DNA from: Portulaca oleracea | Taxonomy: Eukaryota > Streptophyta > Magnoliopsida > Caryophyllales > Portulacaceae | Reading direction: 5' to 3' | Length of the DNA: 64,000 nucleotides | Assembly: GCA_029582165.1 (NCBI GenBank) | Contig: CM055871.1 | Span: 3,789,501-3,853,500, forward strand | Part shown: positions 56,150 through 64,000 of the stretch, piece by piece | How positions within the stretch are numbered: the stretch's first letter is position 1 | Layout of the letters: each line of letters starts with the position of its first letter | Position numbers and translations under genes: made by a program | Notes under the pieces: model-generated | What the model was told of the DNA's origin: nothing | Database searches by the model: none | Seen by the model: the letters and a program-made list of their open reading frames with translations, nothing else

Positions 56150-58146
56150 CGAACATTGTCGGGACATTCCCAATAGCCCTTACTCTTGTTTTTGTCATAC
56201 CAGTCAGGAAAACCATGCAGAAGAAAGCATTGGTCAATATTATGCCCATTCCTTTGGTAATGTGAGCAAAATTTTGTTTTCCTTTCCTGCTAGTGTCTTG
56301 CTTGGACTTAGACTGTCCTGGTCCTCATATCCTTGAATAATTATACCAGTGGCAGAATCATTTGCATTATCTCCATGCTTCTTGTTGACAGTGACTGGAG
56401 CAATCTCTTTTCCACCAGAAACACCATTAGTAACCTTTCTTTGTTGCTCGATCCCTTCTATCATTTGACAAGCGTTGTTGACACTTGGAAGGGGGTTCGT
56501 GAGAAGAATTTTCCCTCTGATGGAGTCACAGTTCTCATCAAGATGCAACAAGAATGACCTTAATTGTTGTTGCTGATCCAGTTCAATACTCTTCTTGATT
56601 GTGACACAATTTGGATGAGTTGGTTTGCATTCACACACAGGAACATCACTTAAACTAGCCAATTCATCTCACAACTCCTTCGATTTCGTGTAATAGACAG
56701 CAACTCTGTCATTTCCTTGATAACATAGAGATTTTACCTAAATGTTAAACAACATAGGGCCATTCCTCTAGCCAAAACGCTCAACAAATTGATTCCATAA
56801 ATTTTGTGATGAACTGATATATAGAAAGGCACCAGATAAGTTTGGAGTAGGGATGGCAATGGGTCGGAGGCGAATCGGAGGTAGGTACCTCCACATTCAC
56901 TCCAATTAATAATCGGAGGTGGAGGTCCACCTCCAAATCCGATTAATCGGAGGTCAAAGAACCTCCAAATCCAAACTAAATCGGAGGTAATCGGAGTCGG
57001 AGGTAATCAGATTACCTCCGACTACGATTAGCTGTTATACGTTTCCATAAAATGATTTCCTTCAACTTCGATTGCTTCTAACTCCGATTACCTCTGATTA
57101 TATATCATACTTGTTGAAATAAAACACCAACAATAATTCTTAAAAATGTTTGCGTGCGGTGGTCCTAACGTCGCGATCGGGTGTCGTGAAGTGCGGTCGG
57201 TATCGTCGTGGAGGCGTGCGGTTGGATCGAGACAGAGAGAGAGAGGCGGACAGCGCGGTGCAGAGAGGCAGAGAGGACAGAGGTCAGAGGAGACTGAACT
57301 GGAGATGATGGTGGTAATGACGTTGAACTCAGAACTCGAAACTCGAAAGAAGAAATCAATGGCGGTGAAGTGAAGGTGGTGGATGATGGTGGTAACGACG
57401 CTGGGATGGGAGCCTGGGGGCTGGGATGCGCAAGTGAAGAGCAGAAGAGGGCGGTGAAGTGAAGGGGACGATGGGAGCCTGGGGGGCGGGGGCTGGGATG
57501 CGCAGGGCAGGTGAAGTGAAACTGATGAAATGAAACCCTAATGGCTAGTAGTAATACACGATTTCCCTTTAAAAAAAAGAAAACAAATAAACTTTTACAA
57601 TCTACTGTAAAAAATCAGTCATTTTAATTTTCAGTTTTTTTTTTTTAAATTTTTTATATTAATTATTATAATCGGACTTAATCGGACTTAATTGGATCGA
57701 CTATAATTGGACTTAATCGGATCGGAGGTGGCCACCTCCATACCCGCCCCAATTATAATCGGAGTAGAATTTTTTTAATCGGATTTGGATTCGGAGTTTT
57801 TTTAGTCGAATTCGAATTCGGATTTTTTAGTCGAAGCGAATCGGATTCGCTTCGGATTCGGACTTGACTGCCATCCCTAGTTTGGAGCAATAGAATTCAA
57901 CATCTAACTCATGACCATACTATCATAGCACATCCATTGTTCATATTTTGGTAAAGTATTTGCCGGTTTGGGACATTTATCGTTAATAAACCCTAATTTG
58001 ACCTTGGTTCAACGAGAAATTTTAGGAACTCTGCTCCATTAATAGAGCCCATCCATCTTGATATTGGTGAGAATCATGCCAGGATGATCTAAAGGCTGCA
58101 AGTATAGTGGATCGATGTTATACTTCTCGCTTGTATCCTCTGTCAT
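56150..58146 (-). pseudogene. Copia gag, interrupted by a hAT element
   Basis: From ATG 58146 the minus strand reads MTEDTSEKYNIDPLYLQPLD, then HPGMILTNIKMDGLY, with stops after this. Beyond the hAT (56848-57879) gag continues ASLSDVPVCECKPTHPNC, FLLHLDENCDSIRGKILLTN and PLPSVNNACQMIEGIEQQRK, then zinc-knuckle-like remnants to about 56150. Gag forms the particle that packages the element's RNA. Two or more stops; inactive. Its primer site and LTR lie at 58285-58498. Confidence 0.82.
56848..57879. mobile_element. hAT element, long form with GC-rich insert (1032 bp)
   Basis: Begins TAGGGATGGCAATGGGTCGG and ends TGACTGCCATCCCTA. A perfect 8-bp duplication GTTTGGAG flanks it (56840-56847, 57880-57887). 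Outer parts match the element at 17872-18440 in opposite orientation (CCTCCGATTA / TAATCGGAGG repeats, ACACCAACAATAATTCTTA). Between them lies about 475 bp (57142-57617) absent from the short form: GC-rich, purine-rich on the plus strand, with a leader-like ATTAGGGTTTCATTTCATCA on the minus strand. It may be a promoter/first-exon remnant of a parent transposon or captured host sequence. Confidence 0.9.
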
Positions 58147-58284
58147 GATTCCAGATATGAAGAACAAACAAGAGAAGGAGAAGAAAAAGGATGATCAAGA
58201 TTCGAAACAATGGTTGATCAGAGTAACCAAACAATTGCTTCAATCAATCAAGATTAGAAGAAGAGCACATGAATACGTCTGATA

Positions 58285-58498
58285 CTCTGATACCATGATA
58301 AGAAGAAGAGCGAGAAGAATGTAAGAGGGATTTTGTGAATTATTACTGATGTATCTCAACTATACAAGGAGTAATGCTATTAATTATATATACAACAGAT
58401 AAATTAGACTAACAGGGCCTAACAAACTTCTAACAACCTGATGAAGCTAATAAATAACTGAGTTGAGCTAACTAACTGCTATGGTCTACACTATTACA
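58285..58498 (-). mobile_element. Copia 5' LTR and primer-binding site
   Basis: Minus strand: LTR TGTAATAGTGTAGACC (58498) to TTCTTCTTATCA (58296), 203 bp, with TGTATATATAATTAATAGC inside. Directly after it is TGGTATCAGAG (58295-58285), complementary to initiator-Met tRNA. Gag begins about 140 bp further on. Confidence 0.82.
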
Positions 58499-59254
58499 AT
58501 CAAATATGTCATAGTATGGTATACTAAATTCCAAAAAGCAACTAGAGTAAAGAATCCAATTTATTATTGTTGGGCAGTGTCCAAATTCCATTCATATTCA
58601 AGTTTTGGAAATAAATAATTATTTCCTTTTTGTGATTGATACCGCTTGGTCTCTATGCAGTTGATTGCGGTTAGAAGATTATTCAAGGGTTACTTGGATT
58701 TGCTATAAATACTAGGGTATTCAACCTAGTTTGGGGTGGCCAAATTATGTCTCTAAGGTAGTCTTATGAGATCTCTCTTTTCTATTCCACTTTTGAGAGT
58801 TTTTATTATGAGATTCTAATCTCTCTTATATCTCACTATTCTTCCTTTGAGATATGTCTACTCCCGTTTTGCTAAAACTGTTTGAGATCTTTTCTTTTTA
58901 GTCTCGTTGTGTTGTGTCGTTTCAGATACCGTTTGTAGCCTCTCCATTATCTGGCCTCCCGTGGTTTTTTTTTTCCCGCTTTAAGTTTCCATGTAAAAAT
59001 CTTGTCTTCATCACACCTTATACTATTCTTGTTTATTTTTTCAATACCTGCATTTCTACATTAATTATCTTGTTCGCTTCCACTACAATATTAGATCTGG
59101 TTCAATCTAGATCTAATCCCTAACAAGATGTCTCATATCTAAATTTCGATCATAATATATAGTTATACTTTAGTTTCACCCAACTCGGTGATAGTGCATT
59201 GTAGTCCAACAAATCACAATTTAGCTTACTCTAATATAATTTTAAAATTTAGCT
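58499..59254. other. Probable retroelement relic without coding capacity
   Basis: 58640-59140 looks LTR- or leader-like (TATAAATACTAGGG at 58702; T/C-rich stretches; ends near ATCTAGATCTAATCCCTAAC) but no terminal motifs could be paired. Confidence 0.35.
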
Positions 59255-59483
59255 TACTATTCCCTCCGTTCTTTTTTATCTGTCATTTACGGTTTTCTGT
59301 GCCAATTTTTAATCAATAATTTCTAATATAAAACTTTTATAGAAAAATATAATATTATACTTTTTTAATAGTATTTTTTATTACGAATCTAATGATATCA
59401 ATTTTGTATGATGAATCATTATACAAATTAAAATATTAATGGTCAAAGTTTTTGCCACAATTCCCAACAAAATGGAGGTAGTA
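59255..59483. mobile_element. Stowaway-like MITE
   Basis: TACTATTCCCTCCGTTC at the left and AAAATGGAGGTAGTA at the right are inverted, bounded by TA. Core AATATAATATTATACTTTTT then TATTACGAATCTAATGATAT is the one seen in other copies. Confidence 0.65.
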
Positions 59484-60970
59484 TAATTCAAAGACATAAA
59501 ACACAATAAATGCGATTCAGTTTTTTTTTTAAAAAAAAAGAAAAGAAAAGAAACTAACCTGAAGAAATCTATATGATCCAAATGACTTGATTGTCATTGT
59601 GCTGCTTGCATGCACATCATATTTTTGACATTTGCACACAAAAAAGTCGGTGAGTGTTGTAAAATTCCGAGAAAAAAATTTTCTAGTAAAATATTTTCCA
59701 AAAGAGTGTTTACTAGGACAAGTTTGATTGGTTAAAATTTTAAACTTGACTATTTTCTTTATATTAAGTTGTCATTTGCAAATAGAAAATATTTCACATA
59801 GAGTTTATAATTTTAGAATGTTAGTCAGGGAGGGGTAAGGAAAAATGTGTTACCGCCAAAAATAAAATAAATGTACGCAAATCTCAAAAACATCCCTAAT
59901 GTAAATAATCCAAACAATTATAAATGATGATAGTATGGTCATTTCAGATATATTTTTTTCAAGAAATATAAATCTTTAACCAAACACTATTGTCAAGGTG
60001 TCAAGAAATAAACAAAATCCTATAAAAGTTTCTACTGAATTAAAATTTGGATGTGAAATAATGGTAGAATTTTCATATATAAAATGTTCTTATCCAATAT
60101 AATCTATCAAATATATAAAAAAAACCCCAGTAAATTAAAAAAAAAGAATCTAATTTTTAAGAAAAATTTTAGAATTAAGCATCCCCTCGAAGAGCACATA
60201 TACGTCATGATGCAATTTATTGCTGAGGTCATCAGCTTGGACATACACGGCTATTTGGTACTAAGCAAGTGAGCATGCAATGTGTAAGTTTCGACACAAC
60301 CGCACGTACACGTCCTACGTATACACACACCATTTGCCGACATGCAACAGATAGCTTCAATTCAGACAACTATCACTCTCTGCAATTTATTAGGTGCCCT
60401 CGGAATATGTATTCTAAATTTTACAGTTGTTTACCCATATGTATTAAGTTATTTACTCTGATTATTATGATTGTTTACTCTGATTCATATGATTATATTC
60501 ACTTACAAATATCAGTAACACATGACTACCATTGTTCACCCATATGTATTAGGTTATTTGTTCTGATTCATATGATTATTTACTTGTAAATATCTGTAAC
60601 ACATGTTCTAGATTCTATCATTGTTTACCTATATGTATTAGGTTGTTCACTCCTATTATGATTGTTCACTCTGATTCATATAATTATTCACTTACAAATA
60701 TATGTAACACATGCTTTGAGTATATCTAATATATATTGATCATTCACATCATTCAGACATTGCGGCACTCCATCTATCCCATGATAAATCGATTTAGCCA
60801 AAATTTTAAAATTAATAAAAATGAATTTGTAAAATATTATATGATACAAAAAGTTACACGATATTAATATTAAATTACTTGTAAATATTTTTCCTCTCTA
60901 ACTTTTTTTTATCTTTCTATACAAAACAATAAAAAGTAAGTTGAAAAATTGAACTGAAATTATAATACAA
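59484..60970. other. Intergenic sequence with a short tandem-like repeat
   Basis: At 60415-60720 a unit of roughly 110 bp (TTGTTTACCCATATGTATTA, then TTACTCTGATTCATATGATT and ACTTACAAATATCAGTAACA) is repeated about three times with changes. Nothing coding. A single eroded Stowaway-like end (CACTCCATCTATCCCATG) is at 60765. Confidence 0.5.
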
Positions 60971-61387
60971 CTAGGGCTTAACCCATACGATGCAAATAAT
61001 TATTTTAAAGAATCAAAAATTTAATAGAAATTATAATTATAATTTAGAAAGATTATTCCAAAATAATTATAAATATTGATAGTTGCACCAAAATAATTTA
61101 ATTCAACATTTATGTACTTTTTATTAGTCCTAATCCCTACAATTAATACCCTTTCTCCATTAAGTAGGACCCACAAATTTTACTATTAATATTATATAGA
61201 TTATTATTATTATTATTATTATTATTTCAAACTAATTATAATTACTAATAGTTGCACCGAAATTATTTAATTCATCATTTATCTACTTTTTGATTGGTCG
61301 AAATCCCTACAATTAATCTCATTTCTTCATTTAGCAGGACCCAAAAACTCTACTATTAATATTACATTTATTATTATTATTATATAG

Positions 61388-61474
<87 letters not shown>

Positions 61475-61718
61475 GTCAACACTAAAATAATTACTGTTAT
61501 TTGCACCAAAGTAATTTAATTCAGAGTCCAAAACAGTCAAGGATTAGTGATACTTTCGGGGTTTTTTAATTTTAAAATAAAATCCGGATTGAAAATAAAA
61601 AAAATTTGAAAATAGAAAAAATATATAATTTTCTACGTTGTGATTGGCCAATTCACCTACAATCACTCCCGTGACTCTATTTCATGGGACCCACAATGAT
61701 TTCTATTATAATATATAG

Positions 61719-61751
<33 letters not shown>

Positions 61752-62510
61752 GTCAACACTAAAATAATTGCTATTATTTGCACCAAAATAATTTAATTCA
61801 GAGTCCAAAGCAGTCAAGGATTAGTGATACTTTCTAGTTTTTTAATTTTAAAATAAAATCCGAATTGAAAATAAAAAAATAGAAAATAGAAAAAAATATA
61901 ATTTTATACGTTGTCATTGGCCAATTCCCCTGCAATCACTCCCTTGGCTCTATTTCGTGAGACGCACAATAATTTCTATTATAATATATAGATTATTATT
62001 ATTATTATTATTATTATAGTCAACATTAAAATAATTACTGTTATTTGCACCAAAATAATTTAATTCAGAGTCCAAAGCAGTCAAGGATTGGTGATACTTT
62101 CTGATTTTTTAATTTTAAAATAAAATCCGGATTGAAAATAAAAAATAGAAAATAGAAAAAAAATATATAATTTTCTACGTTATGATTGGCCAATTCCCCT
62201 ACAATCACTCCCATAACTCTATTTCGTGGGACCCACAATAATTTCTATTATAATATATAGATTATGGGTAAGACCAAAATAATTATTGTTATTTATACCA
62301 AAATAATTTAATTAGAGTCCAAAGCAATGAAGGATTAGTGATACTATCTGGTGTTTTAATTTAAAAATAAAATCCGGATAGAAAATAAAAAAATTAAAAA
62401 TACGAAAAAAAAAATTTTCTACGTTGTGATTTGCCAATTTCCCTACAATCACTCCCGTGGCTCTATTTCGTGGGATCCATAATAATTTCTATTATAATAT
62501 ATAGATAAGT
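60971..62510 (-). mobile_element. Helitron cluster: one 3' end and about six stacked 5' ends
   Basis: On the minus strand a 3' end GCATCGTATGGGTTAAGCCCTAG closes at 60971 next to T. Helitron-type 5' starts (TCTATATA...) occur at about 61200, 61388, 61728, 61993, 62265 and 62507. Most are followed by ATTATAATAGAAAT and GGGTCCCA-, GGGAGTGATTGTAGG-, AATTGGC-type sequence. Each repeat unit of roughly 245-340 bp also carries GGATTTTATTTTAAAATTAA and a TTA-rich tract. Non-autonomous; array arrangement seen directly, mechanism inferred. Confidence 0.72.
61388..61474. repeat. (TTA)n microsatellite
   Basis: About 28 uninterrupted TTA triplets. Shorter TTA/ATT runs are at 61201-61227, 61366-61385, 61723-61751 and 61992-62016, each at the same place within a Helitron array unit. 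Confidence 0.95.
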
Positions 62511-62908
62511 ATTTTAAAAAAAAAAAAAGCTAATTAAAGTGATAACTATGATGAAATGAAGAGAGTAATTTAGTTTTGATCGAAGTAGACTCAATTCAGG
62601 CCAGATAAACGAGACTAAGTGAACGCATACTTAACACTACCTCCCACTCATAGTACTTAATTCTCTATTTCGACATAATTGACTTTATATTTTGTAGGGT
62701 CCATTGTTAATTAATAATTTTTATTACAAATATAATTTTATACTTTTCTAATAACTTTTTTATTATGAATATAGTGACATTAATTTTATATGACAAAATC
62801 ATTGTACATAATAAAAAAAAATTAGCAATCAAAGTTTTTGATACAATTATAACCAATGTGTCACTTAAAAATAATTAATCTTAGAAAATAACAGATATGT
62901 CATATATT

Positions 62909-63801
62909 GGGGGCGTTTGATGCCCGACTGTTGGTTGTTGGCTGTTTTTAGCTGTTGGCTATTTTGTTAGCTATTTGACTTTTGGCTGTTTTGTTAGCGG
63001 TTTTTTGTCAGCTGTTTGTATTAGCTGTTTGTATAAAAGAGTATTTAGTAGAGTTAGATGTTTGTAGGATGACTTTTTCTCCTGATTTCCAATTGTACCC
63101 TTGACTTTATTTTTAGTGTTTTTTAACATTATAATTTTTAAAATCTATTTTTAGGTTTTTTGTCTATATTGTAATTCATTTAAAGGTATATCCTTATGAT
63201 TTATATTCATTTTTAGTTTTTTTTTTATACCGATGTATTTTTACAATTTAATGTAGATATTTTATAATTTATTTATAGAAATTACACTATTCTAAACAAT
63301 AGGTATATATATAATCTTTGTCAAAAAAAAAAGGTATATGTATAATCAATTAGTAACTACATTGTCAACATAAACCATAAAGATAATATGCGTCTCTTAT
63401 CCAAATTAATAGGAAAAATAAATAAACTAGGAGATTTTGAACACAAGTACCATTATACATAAATCCAATTGTCTAAAAAGATAAGAAACGCAAATGAAGT
63501 GAGAGATAAGAGAACAATTAAAAGAACTAAACCTAAATTATTTTGATGGCAATTTTTGTAATTTTTGTGAATTAGTTGGTTAATATGGTAATTTAAAACA
63601 TAAAAAGCCAACAACTATTTACAAAAAGTTACTCATAGTAGCTTTTTACAAATTGGCTTATTGGGGGCAAAAAGCTAGTTGAATCCACCAACCTACCAAA
63701 CATCCCAAATTGGCATACTGACTAGTCAAACAGCCAAAAACCCTTCAAAAAAACCATTTTCTCCAAAAAGTTATCCAAAAAACCGGACACCAAACGCCCC
63801 C
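62909..63801. mobile_element. TIR element with GGGGGCGTTTG ends (893 bp)
   Basis: Starts GGGGGCGTTTGATGCCCGAC and ends GGACACCAAACGCCCCC, inverted with a few mismatches. ATT stands on both sides (62906-62908, 63802-63804), a possible 3-bp duplication. The left subterminal region repeats GGCTGTTTTGTTAGC / AGCTGTTTGTATTAGC; the right one has the inverse (GCCAACAAC, AAAAAGCTAG). No coding capacity. Confidence 0.7.
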
Positions 63802-64000
63802 ATTATCAATGAAATAATATAAAGCTCAAAATTCATATTTAAATTTTTTTTCAAATCTTGCAGATCTTATTGTAAACTTTCGGTCCAAGCTATTTATATG
63901 GAATTTTTCTCTTAAGATTCAGTCAATTTGAATTAGTGACAAAAAATGTTGATATAAGTGATGATATATGCTATCAGATGAGAATATTTGGAGATCAAAA

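Noticed and set aside
56333..56557. Plus-strand open frame opposite the Copia gag
   Set aside because: Antisense shadow; the minus strand has clear gag residues.
57146..57373. Open frames in the hAT GC-rich block as a captured gene
   Set aside because: No protein motif is visible and both strands are open; kept only as a possible captured leader.
61327..61540. Poly-Ile and poly-Asn open frames
   Set aside because: They are translations of the (TTA)n microsatellite.

Overview
This is plant nuclear DNA, almost certainly from a eudicot. The genes have GT-AG introns, the intergenic DNA is AT-rich, and the window is full of plant transposon classes: Copia, Gypsy chromovirus, TRIM, RTE-type LINE, hAT, CACTA, MULE, Stowaway-like and Helitron. 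The species cannot be fixed from the sequence.

Four host genes can be supported, all of secondary-metabolism or defence type. Three are class II (caffeate-type) small-molecule O-methyltransferases with the same four-exon layout and identical intron phases. OMT-A (minus, 8187-10759) is intact, 373 aa. OMT-B (plus, 28051-29470) has a one-base deletion in exon 1. OMT-C (minus, 34535-37159) is intact, 351 aa. The fourth is a 2-oxoglutarate/Fe(II) dioxygenase of the DMR6/DLO (salicylate hydroxylase) type (minus, 44161-51765; four exons, 345 aa) whose introns are swollen by transposons. OMT-B and OMT-C are the most alike and converge tail to tail. OMT-A is more diverged. The loose group (three methyltransferases plus one dioxygenase within 44 kb) could reflect tandem duplication or a small metabolic cluster. 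The sequence alone shows only the co-location.

Layout. 1-1380: LTR/leader of a Gypsy-type element carrying a recurrent short hairpin motif. 2737-6990: long Gypsy LTR and the 3' end of a chromodomain pol, minus strand. 8187-10759: OMT-A. 11-27 kb: gene-free transposon field (nested MITEs, a complete non-autonomous Helitron, hAT and MULE miniatures, Copia scraps, several large foldbacks). 28-29.5 kb: OMT-B. 34.5-37.2 kb: OMT-C. 38.2-42.4 kb: decayed Copia split by a CACTA element. 44.2-51.8 kb: dioxygenase gene, with a TRIM, a solo LTR and several MITEs in its introns. 51.9-53.9 kb: triple nest of elements in its promoter. 54.2-58.5 kb: LINE reverse transcriptase, possible LTR, and a Copia gag split by a large hAT. 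59-64 kb: MITEs, a tandem array of Helitron 5' ends with TTA microsatellites, and a further TIR element.

The most informative observations concern how mobile DNA shapes the genes: a MITE end six bases from a splice donor, a MITE arm carrying the OMT-C TATA box, and nested hAT insertions about 65 bp upstream of the dioxygenase TATA box. There are also unusual transposon structures: a TRIM whose 5' LTR is a perfect fold-back, a CACTA packed with GACCGTTAA palindromes, and a Helitron with one 3' end and six stacked 5' ends. All boundaries were read by eye; nothing was searched or aligned by computer.
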